DNA from: Paramicrosporidium saccamoebae
Taxonomy: Eukaryota > Rozellomycota
Length of the DNA: 21,598 nucleotides
Direction of reading: 5' to 3'
Assembly (NCBI GenBank): GCA_002794465.1
Contig: MTSL01000030.1
Coordinates: 1-21,598 of the forward strand
Shown here piece by piece: positions 7,187-15,453 of this stretch; positions within the stretch are counted from its first letter, which is position 1; every line of letters starts with the position of its first letter. The notes under the pieces were generated by a model. The model made no database searches and was not told the DNA's origin. It saw only the letters and a list, made by a program, of their open reading frames with translations. A program made the position numbers and the translations under genes.

Positions 7187-8351
7187 ATGGCAGTGAGGAA
7201 GCAGACCATTAACTGGGACATTGCTATCAGCACTGTTGCTGTCTTGTTGTTGGTATATGTCTGGGCTAGTTCGCATATTTACATTTTCATTCCATGGGCG
7301 GAGATGACGTGGCGGAAGTACAAGTTGGGATGGGTTGTATATTTGGGCACCATCAACTTGCTCCTTGTCATGAGCTTCTGGTCCTTCTTCGCCGTCGCTC
7401 TTACCAGTCCCGGAGAGGTGTCTCGCGAATACAGAACTGTGATTCTAAAAGTAATACTTCAACCGCATTGATCATTTAGGACTCTTCGGAACGCCGCAAA
7501 CATCTCCGTCTGTGCAAAAAGTGTGATATGATTAAGCCTCCTCGTGCGCACCACTGTTCACATGGCTGTGGCTCTTGCATTCTGAAGATGGACCATCACT
7601 GTCCGTGGGTGGCCAACTGCATCGGCTTCTGGAACCATGGACATTTCCTCCGCTATACGGCGTATACTTGGTTGGCTGCCTTGTTGACTGAATGCGGCAT
7701 TGGTTATCGTCTGGTGCAAATGATATGGTTGCCGTCGCAAGCCGTTCCAGAATGGCAGCGGTTCTATGTATGGAAATTTGATACACTGATGCATAGGTTC
7801 CGATCATGCCGATATCGCTGTCCGAGGGACTTGTTCTGATATTTAATGGGATCCTGTTGTTTGCAGTGCTGATTCTGCTTGGCATTTTGCTGATCACGAC
7901 GATCAAGAACATAATGGAAAATTGCACAACCATTGAGAGACTCGAAGTTTCCCACGAAAAGTACTCGTCGCTCCGTAATGGACACGAGCAGGTATTGGAG
8001 ATGGTTGGGTTGACGGTGTAGGCTGAATTTCCATTTGATCTTGGAGTAAGAAAGAATGTAGAGCTTGCACTAGGAAAGCGGGTATGGGCATGGCCGTTCC
8101 CGCTCCCATCGAGCTGGCAGCTGCAGGGACTCGGGGATGGTTTTGAATTTACCACTTTTGATGGACGGATGGACTATGAGTGGCCGCCTGAAGAGTATTG
8201 CTCCGACTCTTCGTGTTCCTCAATGGATGATGAGCCGTTAGTGCTGCACAGTGATCCAAGTCTCAAAGTGAGACCTAGGAGAGACAGCGAAGGATATCTA
8301 TTGCCGCCCCAGCTTCCTTGGCACAGTGACCCGAATCTAATCTATAAATAA
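7187..8351 (+). CDS. PFA4: DHHC protein S-acyltransferase, PFA4/ZDHHC6-like (four exons)
   Basis: Spliced CDS 7187-7450, 7480-7767, 7797-7991, 8022-8351, giving 358 residues. The enzyme transfers palmitate to cysteines of client proteins at ER/Golgi membranes. Two N-terminal TM segments (about residues 10-28 and 48-70) precede a TSPGE motif. The cysteine-rich domain (98-135) has LCKKC, HHC and the catalytic DHHC at 126-129 with CPW. Two more TM segments follow (about 140-160 and 195-218), then the TTIE motif at 228-231 (the family TTxE). The C-terminal FPFDLGVRKNV and WAWPFPLP blocks plus a later WPPEE resemble fungal Pfa4 and ZDHHC6, which is the basis for the subfamily call. The ATG at 7187 is only 15 bp after the tRNA end. 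The stop is 4 bp from the convergent MAK11 stop. Confidence 0.9.
7451..7479 (+). other. Intron 1 of the DHHC gene (29 nt, phase 0)
   Basis: Begins GTAATA, ends CATTGATCATTTAG. Removal joins ...VILK to DSSERRKHLRLC and restores the cysteine-rich domain; without it the frame hits a TGA. TTGAT fits a YTRAY branch site. Confidence 0.88.
7768..7796 (+). other. Intron 2 of the DHHC gene (29 nt, phase 0)
   Basis: Begins GTATGG, ends CACTGATGCATAG. Removal joins EWQRFY to VPIMPISL and brings the third and fourth TM segments and the TTIE motif into frame. CTGAT is the likely branch site. Confidence 0.85.
7992..8021 (+). other. Intron 3 of the DHHC gene (30 nt, phase 0)
   Basis: Begins GTATTG, ends GGTTGACGGTGTAG. 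Removal joins NGHEQ to AEFPFDLGVRKN. TTGAC is the likely branch site. The C-terminal conserved block is out of reach without this splice. Confidence 0.85.
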
Positions 8352-8355
8352 TGCT

Positions 8356-9308
8356 TTATTCCTGAATTGTTGCAGTGAGACAGATGATCCTAACATTGGA
8401 GGGGTGTGAGAAGATTTCTTGTTGATCTGGTAGCGACCATCCTTTTATCAAACCCGAGGAGCTTGCCGATACGAGAACATCTCCAAAGGCTCCGCTAACT
8501 ATACTCAGTCCTTTGACGCGCGGTGACTGTTCAGTCTCCAAGATGGTGACCTTGGACGTAGATTCAGCGGGTGGGTCGGGTAGGGAAATCTCTACCATTT
8601 GGATCAAGGATCCTTCTCCCGCAATAAATACCAGCTCATCACGCAGCACAGCCATACATGCGAGTCGCGTTTTGGATTTAAAGTCCAGAATCTTTTTGGT
8701 AGTCTCCGTTTCATAGATGACCAAGTTAAAATCTGAAAGAACAGCATAATACTTTCCAGACTCTGAGAATTGGATTTGCAGCGGTTCGTGAGAGAGGAGG
8801 GATGAATGGGCCTGCTTACCAGTCATCAAGTTCCACAGCTTGATGCTCTTTTCCTTGCCAACGGAAAGGGCAACTTTGCCAGAGGGATGAACAGCGATAG
8901 CTGTTACTGGCTTTTTGTGACGAAGGACATGCAGACATTCCCAGTCCTTGGTACGGAAAAGCCCGATACGTCCATCTTCGCTACCGCTAAGTAGATGGGT
9001 GGTTCCGGTAAAGACCAGGCTGTTGATGGTCCCTTGATGCTGCGAAAGGGAGCCGATATCTTTGCGTTTTTTCAAATCAAATATTCTGCGACATTAGTCA
9101 AGTTGGTAAAATGGCCATACCTGATGGTTTCGTCGGTGGCTCCAGAAACAAGAAAGCGGGGACAACTAGAGACGGTCTTTAGATATCCCGTGTGAGCCGG
9201 AATGGCGAAACTTTCCTTTGTGGAGCTTACCTTTCCCTCTTTGGAAAGTTCGACATCTATTCCATACAAGATGCGCTCATAAGAACCAACGGCTACGACC
9301 AGTTTCAT
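8356..9308 (-). CDS. MAK11: MAK11/PAK1IP1-type WD40 protein, 60S ribosome biogenesis (two exons)
   Basis: Exons 9308-9121 and 9085-8356, 305 residues. Mak11/PAK1IP1 is a nucleolar WD40 protein needed for large-subunit (60S) maturation. Start at 9308 (MKLVVAVGSYERILYG) matches the family N-terminus; an in-frame ATG at 9377 would add 23 residues lacking family resemblance. WD blades are clear: SGATDETIRIFDLKKRK across the splice junction, LSGSEDGRIGLF, WECLHVLRHKKPVTAIAVHP, SGKVALSVGKEKSIKLWNL, then VKGLSI...DVLVSASSSGLIKGW and a short C-terminus. The order and lengths match PAK1IP1 closely. The stop overlaps an AATAAA on the coding strand (GAA TAA A), and only 4 bp separate it from the DHHC stop. 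Confidence 0.92.
9086..9120 (-). other. Intron of MAK11 (35 nt, phase 2)
   Basis: Coding-strand ends GTATGG and CTTGACTAATGTCGCAG. Splicing completes the Arg codon in DETIR and joins it to IFDLKKRKDIG. Two overlapping YTRAY candidates (TTGAC, CTAAT) are present. Confidence 0.9.
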
Positions 9309-9492
9309 CGGACACCCTGGGTCTTGGGCCCTGAGATGTTGTGGTGTTATAGTACCTTGATATAAATGTCTCTGCATTATACTTTAGTCTTATATTCCCA
9401 GTGAGATTACTTTTATCAAATAATACCCATTTGCCTATGATTGATTGCTTTCAACATGCCCGATTAAGATTACCACTGATGGGCAGTGGATA

Positions 9493-9625
9493 GGTATTGT
9501 CTTGCTTTTACAACATTACCACACTTTTACAGTATCACCGCGCTTTTACAGCATTACCGCGCTTTCACAACATTATCGCGCTTTCATAGTATTACCGCGC
9601 TTTCACTACATTACCACGCTTTAAC
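9493..9625. repeat. 19-bp tandem repeat, six clear units plus one degenerate unit
   Basis: Units of 19 bp start at 9512, 9531, 9550, 9569, 9588 and 9607, with a weaker one at 9493. The theme is ARCATTACCGCGCTTTCAC with scattered substitutions. The array fills much of the 9378-9655 gap between the Ran stop and the MAK11 start, both on the minus strand, so it lies in the Ran 3' region or MAK11 promoter. The rest of the gap shows nothing recognisable. Confidence 0.92.
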
Positions 9626-9655
9626 AACTACATGACATGTTTACTAGTTTCGGAA

Positions 9656-10306
9656 TTACAACTCATCATCTTCTTCAGGGAGGGGCTGCTGGGCGGCCAT
9701 CTCCATTTCCTGCTTGTAGGCATCCATCAACGACGGATCAACGGTAACCTCTGGCGGCGCCAAGGCTGGGGCGGCGACCAGGTCCAAATTCGGATTGCCA
9801 GTCAGCTTGCGGGCGAGCCAAACGAAGGGCTTCTCAAAGTTATAGTTGCTCTTGGCAGAAATGTCGTAGTACTGGAGGTTCTTTTTGCGGTGGAAGGTGA
9901 TCGACTTTGGCTTCACCTTGCGCTCCTTAATGTCCACCTTGTTACCACAGAGGACAATGGGAATGTTGTCACAGACACGCACGAGGTCGCGGTGCCAGTT
10001 GGGAACATTTTTGTAGGTAATGCGCGAAGTGACGTCGAACATGATAATACCGCATTGGCCGTTAATGTAATATCCGTCACGGAGACCGCCAAACTTTTCT
10101 TGGCCAGCAGTATCCCAGACGTCAAATTTGATGGGGCCACAATTGGTGTGGAAGAGCAACGGGTGCACTTCCACTCCCACAGTGGCAATGTACTTTTTCT
10201 CAAACTCACCAGAAAGATGGCGCTTTACGAAAGTAGTTTTTCCCGTACCACCGTCTCCAACAAGGACAAGCTTAAAAGTGGGAACTCCAGTGTCGTGGCC
10301 CTGCAT
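9656..10306 (-). CDS. GSP1: Ran small GTPase
   Basis: 216 residues, intronless, the same length as human Ran. Ran/Gsp1 drives nucleocytoplasmic transport through its GTP gradient and also acts in spindle assembly. P-loop GDGGTGKT at 17-24, effector-region Thr42 ([11 protein letters not shown]), [16 protein letters not shown] with D65 and Q69, NKVD at 122-125 and SAK at 150-152 are intact. The C-terminal ALAPPEV segment and acidic tail (PEEDDEL) that define Ran among small GTPases are present. The start is the only ATG consistent with the family length ([18 protein letters not shown]). The antisense strand is also open over this gene (9632-10348), which is a composition effect. Confidence 0.98.
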   Translation of the reverse strand: MQGHDTGVPTFKLVLVGDGGTGKTTFVKRHLSGEFEKKYIATVGVEVHPLLFHTNCGPIKFDVWDTAGQEKFGGLRDGYYINGQCGIIMFDVTSRITYKNVPNWHRDLVRVCDNIPIVLCGNKVDIKERKVKPKSITFHRKKNLQYYDISAKSNYNFEKPFVWLARKLTGNPNLDLVAAPALAPPEVTVDPSLMDAYKQEMEMAAQQPLPEEDDEL

Positions 10307-10370
10307 GCTCTACACTATGACAATCGATGGATAAGACGTTTACGGTAAGATGAGGGAGAGTGAGGCAGAC

Positions 10371-10459
10371 CAGGGTGATGGGTGGTAGTGGGTAGCAGAG
10401 GGTAGTAGAATGTGATAGTGCGATGGTGTGATAGTATGATAGTGTGATAGTAGGGTAGT
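10371..10459. repeat. 8-9 bp low-complexity tandem repeat upstream of Ran
   Basis: Plus strand is a degenerate array of GTGATAGT/GGTAGTAG-like units, almost free of C; the Ran coding strand is correspondingly a CACTATCA-rich pyrimidine/A tract 65-150 bp before the ATG. It may be promoter or UTR sequence. The remainder of the 437-bp gap (10460-10743) holds a possible hairpin (GGTA..CTCTT-TC-AAGAGTACC near 10475-10498) and a minus-strand AATAAA near 10705 likely to serve the TMX-like gene. No RNA gene or convincing ORF was found there. Confidence 0.7.
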
Positions 10460-10743
10460 CTACGAATTAAACTCGGTACAACTCTTTCAAGAGTACCATC
10501 TCTATGGATCAGAAATCCAAGAGGTTTAGTGTGGGAGAGCACGTTCATGGATCGTATTGTGATGTAGGAGATTGATTAGTTGAACAGTTGAGAACAATGG
10601 GATCTATATCCTTACGATTTCAAGGTTGGCAGTAAGCAAGCTCTCTTTTCGATCGACAGAGTCCGTGGTATTATCTCCATTACGTGACAGTATAACACAA
10701 TAATATTTATTACAAGCCCTACACTTTCAATTCATCTGTGCGG

Positions 10744-11331
10744 TTACTTTGTTTTAAAAATCTTTGCCTTTGTGGCACGGGAACGGATGATGGACACGAG
10801 CAGGAAGAATCCTATTAGGGCAGCAAGGGCTAAGGTCTTTTGGGTGCTCGACAGCGATTTCAGTGCTGAAAGATTTCCAATACGTTTACCCGTCTCGGAT
10901 TTATTTTCACTAGGCATTTCAGCGGTGGGCATGACATTTTTCCACTCATCATTCGTAAACATGTCCTTTAAAGTTTCCCGCCTATCCGACAAATTCCTCA
11001 CCTGTCCATCCTTTACAAACAGGATGGTCGGTAGGTACTTGACTCCGAAATCTCCAAATAGCTGTCCCCCTCCGTCGTGACTAATACTGGCAATATGCAG
11101 ATCGGGGCGGCTATCTTTTGCCCACGAGGCAAACTTGTAAAAGTGCGGCTTGGCGTCCTGGCAAGGACCGCACCAGTCAGCATGGAACAGGAGCATCCAT
11201 TCGCCTGTGGAAATTTGAGACTTGGCTTCGGCAATCATGGCATCGTTGAACGAAACAATATTGTCGTTTTCCGAGTACACTAAGCCCAAGAGGGCTAGGA
11301 GAAGCACCGCGAGCATGTCTGGCAATAACAT
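10744..11331 (-). CDS. TMX-like transmembrane thioredoxin, copy B (intronless)
   Basis: 195 residues. Signal peptide at 1-20 (MLLPDMLAVLLLALLGLVYS), thioredoxin domain about 25-130 with redox site WCGPC (Cys54, Cys57) in the context MLLFHADWCGPC, cis-Pro loop YLPTILF, and one C-terminal TM segment about 166-182 followed by a basic tail (RSRATKAKIFKTK). This is the layout of ER thioredoxin-related transmembrane proteins (TMX1/TMX4) that act on disulfides of membrane or secretory clients. It is clearly paralogous to the next gene upstream, only 7 bp away, but has no introns and the classical thioredoxin CGPC instead of CGAC. Not a fragment: both signal and TM are present. Confidence 0.88.
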   Translation of the reverse strand: MLLPDMLAVLLLALLGLVYSENDNIVSFNDAMIAEAKSQISTGEWMLLFHADWCGPCQDAKPHFYKFASWAKDSRPDLHIASISHDGGGQLFGDFGVKYLPTILFVKDGQVRNLSDRRETLKDMFTNDEWKNVMPTAEMPSENKSETGKRIGNLSALKSLSSTQKTLALAALIGFFLLVSIIRSRATKAKIFKTK

Positions 11332-11338
11332 GATTGAT

Positions 11339-12051
11339 TTATTCTTTTTTCTCGGCCTTGGTTTTCTTGTTTGATCGAGAAATGGCGTAATTTTCGATCA
11401 TGGAGAGCATCAAAAAGAACAAGACGGCGGAAAGCACCAGCGCAAAGAAGACAATGACCAGTTGGATTTTGGATAATGCCTGCAGTTTTACAAAGAGCGA
11501 CTACAAGTTAGCATCTCTAGATTGCATACGACTAGGAGCAGGCCAAACCGAGCGACTAGAGCAATACCATTTCCAAAAGTCGAGAATGGACCAAACCATT
11601 TTGATCCCACGGGAAGAGTTTTCCATGCATCTTCTTCAAATACATTCTCCAACTGGTCGCGCATCCCTGAAACATCTCTAACCTCCCCATTGGTGACGTA
11701 GAGGATAGTCGGCAACTGGGATATTCCAAACCGGGACATTAGCACAGTGCTATCTGCATAATTTATTCCAGCTGCTCGCAGGCTGGGTCTGTGCGTCTTT
11801 GCCCATTCGGCAAACTTGTAGAAATGCGGCTTGGTGGCCCTGCATGCGCCGCACCAGTCGGCATGACTACGCATTAGCACAAGACTTTAAATGTACAACA
11901 TGAGCATCCATTCGGAATCGTAAAAGCCAGACTGCAACTCGGCGCTGGTAGCATCACTTATTGACAGAATAGACTGCTTTGAGCCGGGCGGTCCGGCGAA
12001 CACGATGGCGAGGAATGCCAAGAGGAGGGTAGCGAGAGTCTCTGGGATCAT
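11339..12051 (-). CDS. TMX1-like transmembrane thioredoxin, copy A (three exons)
   Basis: Exons 12051-11897, 11866-11530, 11500-11339, giving 217 residues. Signal peptide MIPETLATLLLAFLAIVFAG, thioredoxin domain with redox site WCGAC (Cys57, Cys60), QLPTILYV cis-Pro loop, then DAWKTLPVGSKWFGP. That stretch resembles the human TMX1 segment after its thioredoxin domain and is the main reason for the TMX1 comparison. A TM segment at about 175-199 (QLVIVFFALVLSAVLFFLML) and a short Lys-rich cytosolic tail (KKTKAEKKE) follow. The stop codon is part of AATAAA, and the next gene's ATG is 7 bp further. The ATG at 12051 faces the ECO1 ATG across 27 bp. Confidence 0.88.
11501..11529 (-). other. Intron 2 of TMX-like copy A (29 nt, phase 0)
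   Basis: Coding-strand ends GTATGC and GATGCTAACTTGTAG. Removal joins RFGLLLV to SLFVKLQALSK and adds the TM segment and tail. CTAAC is a canonical branch site 7 nt before the TAG. Confidence 0.9.
11867..11896 (-). other. Intron 1 of TMX-like copy A (30 nt, phase 2)
   Basis: Coding-strand ends GTACAT and GTGCTAATGCGTAG. Splicing gives EWMLMF-HADWCGAC, matching EWMLLFHADWCGPC in copy B, which has no intron here. CTAAT is the branch-like motif; an in-frame TAA is removed. Confidence 0.93.
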
Positions 12052-12062
12052 TGGCAGTCCAG

Positions 12063-12071
12063 GGCGGGAAA
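12063..12071 (+). promoter_or_regulatory. E2F/MBF-like site GGCGGGAAA in a 27-bp divergent promoter
   Basis: The whole space between the ATGs of TMX copy A (12051, minus) and ECO1 (12079, plus) is 27 bp. It contains GGCGGGAAA (complement TTTCCCGCC), a good match to the E2F consensus. ECO1 is an S-phase gene in other organisms, so a G1/S factor site is plausible. One 9-mer match is weak proof. Confidence 0.45.
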
Positions 12072-12078
12072 GGGGAGG

Positions 12079-12930
12079 ATGAAGACTTATTCCCGCAAGA
12101 CTGCAATCGAGCGACCCGACGTGTGTACTGTGGATGACACATTATTAGCCAAAGTGACGCCAGTAAAGAGGACCAAGATTACTGACTATTTTTTCCGTGA
12201 ACCCGGAGCTGAGAAGGTTGTTAAAAGAAAGCCTGCCGTGGATCACAAATCTAAAAGTTCAAGCTTACAACAGACATTTTTGGACTTGGGACAGCAAGAC
12301 TTGTTTATTACCAGCTGTATGGATTGTGGAATGAAGTATGATCGCTCTTTTGCTAGCGATGTCAAGAGGCATGACATTGAACATGGTCGCCTAATGTCTT
12401 GCTTTAATGCTGAAAAGGTGCTGCGATTATATTAGTATTAACGAGGTTAGCTTATGGAAAAATCTATTTGGAAGGACGAACATTCTAACGGAGATGTTAT
12501 AGCCGTAGTGTTGGGATCAAGTCATTGCAAAGAATTGATAGACCGCGTGAATATCCTGATGGAGGCCGTTGAGCAATCGATTGAAGACGTTCAAGCCCTC
12601 CGAGTCTATTTATTCGTTTGCAATAACAAAGTGTCGGGAATGATGACCACTGAGAGATTATCAAATGCGACACGGGTAAATGGTGAGAAGCAAAATTGTT
12701 CCGTTTCTGTCGGAGTTTCGAGGATCTGGGTCAGTCCGACCTTGCGAAGGAAGGGTGTCGCCTTGAGGCTGCTTAGAGCTATTCGAAAGTGCAACCACCA
12801 GTATTCAGTGCAATGCACCACGGATTGTACCGTGGATCCCCGTCAAGTCGCATTTTCGCAGCCCACTTCTCAAGGAAAGTCGCTGGCCATCAAGTTTCTG
12901 GACTATAATGGAGATTACATTTTCTACTAG
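12079..12930 (+). CDS. ECO1: ECO1/ESCO cohesin acetyltransferase (two exons)
   Basis: Exons 12079-12417 and 12451-12930, 272 residues (yeast Eco1 has 281). Eco1 acetylates the Smc3 subunit of cohesin in S phase to establish sister-chromatid cohesion. N-terminal PCNA-interaction-like motifs are RTKITDYFF (31-39) and QQTFLDLG (64-71). A C2H2 finger follows with C80, C83, H98, H102 (SCMDCGMKYDR..., KRHDIEHG). The GNAT domain has GVSRIWVSPTLRRKGVALRLL with the acetyl-CoA loop RRKGVA at 212-217, and the Eco1-specific FSQPT at 248-252. The start is the only ATG that keeps the PIP-like motifs and fits the 27-bp intergenic space. The stop is 19 bp from the convergent GYP1 stop. Confidence 0.95.
12418..12450 (+). 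other. Intron of ECO1 (33 nt, phase 0)
   Basis: Begins GTGCTG, ends GTATTAACGAGGTTAG with TTAAC as branch site. It removes an in-frame TAG between the zinc finger and the acetyltransferase domain. Because 33 is a multiple of three, the flanking frames already agree. Confidence 0.82.
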
Positions 12931-12949
12931 AATGATTACAAGATCTACT

Positions 12950-14082
12950 TTATGTTTTTTGGAAATGGCCAGATGATCCGTGGAATAGCGACTTCCACAC
13001 GAACGCTTCCGAAAGCAGCACCTCCAGATCAGTGAGACTCCAGGTGTCAGTGGGCGGATTTTGTAAAAATAGAATGATATCTTGGAACTCTAGCTTTTGC
13101 AACTCGCTCGACCATTTAGACAGGAATGCGGCACAGACGTATGTGTGAAATTCTGAAAAGCCATTTTCATCCTCGGAAAGATAAGTGTCCCACATCCGGA
13201 TAATCATGTGAAGGGGAAACTCTCTCATCAGCAGACAATTTACCCATCGAAATGCGAATTGCAAAAGAGAGACTTCTTGCTTGTCCAGATGGATCAATAG
13301 TTTGGGGTCGGTTCGAGTGAGAATGTCCTTCATCCTCGAAATCTGTCTAGAAATGCCCGTCTGATTGAAAGTGTAATTGTCTTGGATGCTGTCCAGCAGC
13401 TTGGAGAGACACCAGAATGAATCGGCCTCGACTTTAAAGAGGGCATTCTCTGGGAGGGACACTGTTGTAGAGGGACTGCCGATGGCAGAAATGTACTCGG
13501 ACAGGAAAACGTCATAAAAGGGAGTGACGAGATCATTAATCCCCTGAACATAGCCGCTAGCGGGCCGTCTAATGGACCAGCAATAAAGAATTCTAGCCAA
13601 GGCCTCTCTAACGATGGCATTTCGGAAGAGTGCCAGATTGGGAGCTGTTCGTGGTACGTCAATCGCAATTTGATGCATAATGGCCTCGTCTCTCCTCGCA
13701 TCGGGCCCGAAATGCTGCTCTACAATTTCCCTATACTCTGCATGTTTCCTCTCAATTGTTCCTGCGTGCCTATCCAGCACATTTGGTAAATACCCAATCA
13801 GAATTTTCCACACTTTAGGTCGGTACTGAGGCGGGATCCCCTTCCACGACAAACCTCGGAGGGAGTCGATAGAGATTGTTGGAGAGCTAAGAAGCGACTC
13901 GAAACGCTGCTCCCGTGGACTATCGACCACTGACGCCGAATCAGATTTTGCCGGTTCATCTGACACTGGCCTTTCATTCAACTATCAGCGTAAGAGGCTT
14001 ACCTAGCAGGTACCGCTGGCGGGTCATACTTCCAAAATTCTGAGGACGGCGAATTCTCTGGCGTTTCAGTACTCATGTCCAT
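12950..14082 (-). CDS. GYP1: GYP1/TBC1D22-type Rab GTPase-activating protein (two exons)
   Basis: Exons 14082-14014 and 13981-12950, 366 residues. Gyp1 is the Golgi GAP for Ypt1/Rab1. The TBC domain (about 65-350) aligns along its length with yeast Gyp1: LSWKGIPPQYRPKVWKILIG, IAIDVPRTAPN with the Arg finger at 134, RRPASGYVQGINDLVTPF with the Gln finger at 169, DSFWCLSKLL, LLQFAFRWVNCLLMREFPL, MWDTYLSE and FLQNPPTDTW. The long low-complexity insertion that yeast Gyp1 carries after MWDTYLSE is absent. Exon 2 has no ATG at its 5' end (a TTG at 13981), so the first exon, MDMSTETPENSPSSEFWKYD plus PPA, is required. The N-terminal part before the domain is short. Confidence 0.95.
13982..14013 (-). 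other. Intron of GYP1 (32 nt, phase 0)
   Basis: Coding-strand ends GTACCT and CTTACGCTGATAG. It is the only nearby GT that joins the ATG-bearing exon to LNERPVSDEP in frame. CTGAT lies unusually close to the 3' site, so the exact junction is less sure than the others. Confidence 0.7.
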
Positions 14083-14351
14083 GAGTAAACGACGTCCAAA
14101 AGAGTAAACGAATTATTGGTAAACAGTGAGTAGTTGTGAGGGAATAAATCAACAAAATGGGTCATGAAGGAGAACAAAGGATCATAAAAGAGAACTTGTT
14201 TGTCGCGTAGTGAGGATAATGTCGCGGACTTTGTCATCGTAAGGATACAGATCCCACTGGTTTCAAATAGTCAACTATTCAATCCCCTATATCATATCTT
14301 GACCTCGCAGTCAGGATCTTTACACCATCTCTTGTGTTTATTTCACAAAGT

Positions 14352-15353
14352 CTAAAATTTGATTCTACGTTTTCGGGCTGTGTATTTGCTGTCGCTTTTG
14401 ACTTCCTCGCCCCGTTTTCTCGCAAGACTCTTTTTATCCAAGACCCATGACTTGTCATGGACACGACGTTTAGATTCTCGTTGGCGCTTCCGGGAACGCT
14501 TGTCAATAGAAACTTGATGATCGTCACTCTGTTCTTCCAGGCCCTGAGGAAGCTGAGCGGAGGGGCCGGTCATGAGACAGAGATAGTATTTCTTGGCTTT
14601 GGTGCTGTTTGGGAAATCCACAACCAGCCCACCAGTAAAACCTGCTTTCATGGCGCATCCAAGAATCAGATCGACCTGCGAGCTTGTCTCTGGGTAAAAC
14701 TGAAAGACTGCTCGAGCCCCTCGGGAGAGACTGCCGAAAAGTGTAGAAAATAGACGGTTTAGCCGCGACTTTGGGTTCTCGCAAGACTTGTTAGAGTGGC
14801 ATAACCACTGCAAAGCGGAAATGCTGATGCAGCCGTCAAACGTTCCGGGACGAACACACGTACCCTCTCCCATGTCGTGGTGGAATAGATCGATACAGCA
14901 GCGAGGATCGCCTTCTTCCTGCTCCTCGCCGTCCGACTCTTCGCTGTCATATTCGCTTTGTGAACTGTCCACCTCCATTTCCGACTCGTCGCTCTCGACC
15001 ACCTGACTACGGAGGCGTTCTTGCGCAACATCTAAAAGTCTTAGAACGGCTTTCAAGACAGTACTTAACATGGGCCTACTAATGTCCATACCAACCCAAT
15101 AGTGTCCAGCAGCAGCAATAGTGTCGCCACTGAGACCAGAACCGCAACCCAAATCCAAGAGTAGCCTAGGAGTACCATCCTGGGGAAGGGCGAGCAGTTC
15201 AAGCGCTCTCTCGGCCATTTCGCGTTGAATTTTGATTATTCGAGAGTTTTGAGTATATTTTCTAGACTCTTGCTCATCGTAATACTATGTGATAAGCGAA
15301 AATGACTACCAAATTACATGTTCGGGAGGACCTTGAGCCTCGGGTCTTGACAT
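14352..15353 (-). CDS. BUD23: BUD23/WBSCR22 18S rRNA (guanine-N7) methyltransferase (two exons)
   Basis: Exons 15353-15318 and 15284-14352, 322 residues. Bud23 methylates 18S rRNA with Trm112 and is needed for 40S export. Start MSRPEAQGPPEH, then across the splice YYDEQESRKYTQNSRI and IQREMAERALELL, the family N-terminus. SAM motif I is DLGCGSG at 56-62, followed by GMDIS and ML; then DMGEG, FDGCISISALQWLC, FQFYPE, GGLVVDFPNS and KKYYLCL. The C-terminus is the lysine/arginine-rich Bud23 tail ending in GRKRRHRF-like ARKRRIKF. It is longer than human or yeast homologues because of an acidic insert at about 87-143. Its ATG is 100 bp below the PIK1 stop on the same strand. Confidence 0.95.
15285..15317 (-). 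other. Intron of BUD23 (33 nt, phase 0)
   Basis: Coding-strand ends GTAATT and CGCTTATCACATAG. Removal joins PPEH to YYDEQESRKYT, which restores the conserved family start. No exact YTRAY is present near the end (CTTAT is closest). Confidence 0.88.
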
Positions 15354-15360
15354 GATAATC

Positions 15361-15393
15361 CCTGGATCCTGGATCCTGGGTCCTGGATGGGTG
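15361..15393. repeat. Short CTGGATC tandem repeat between PIK1 and BUD23
   Basis: Four imperfect copies of CCTGGATC/CCTGGGTC follow each other immediately upstream of the BUD23 ATG (100-bp gap). Too short to assign a function. Confidence 0.7.
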
Positions 15394-15453
15394 AATAAAA
15401 ACGGCTCCATAGAATCGATAAGCACGATTAGGTTTATTTACAAATTCACAGGA

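Noticed and set aside
7178-7471. TTG at 7178 as start of the DHHC gene
   Set aside because: TTG initiation is not expected in a nuclear gene, and this TTG overlaps the Pol III terminator. The ATG at 7187 is in the same frame.
10307-10340. Possible intron just upstream of the Ran ATG (coding strand GTAAACG ... CATAGTGTAG)
   Set aside because: Ends fit the local intron style, but no upstream ATG exon is visible and Ran is already full length. A 5' UTR intron cannot be excluded.
9632-10348. 238-codon plus-strand ORF
   Set aside because: It is the antisense of Ran, whose minus-strand product matches the family over its whole length.
10460-10743. Search for a snRNA, snoRNA or tRNA in the gap upstream of Ran
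   Set aside because: No B box, Sm-site arrangement or recognisable U1-U6 core; only a small hairpin near 10475-10498.
12950-13981. GYP1 starting at the TTG at 13981
   Set aside because: A 32-nt intron joins this exon in frame to an ATG-bearing exon at 14082.
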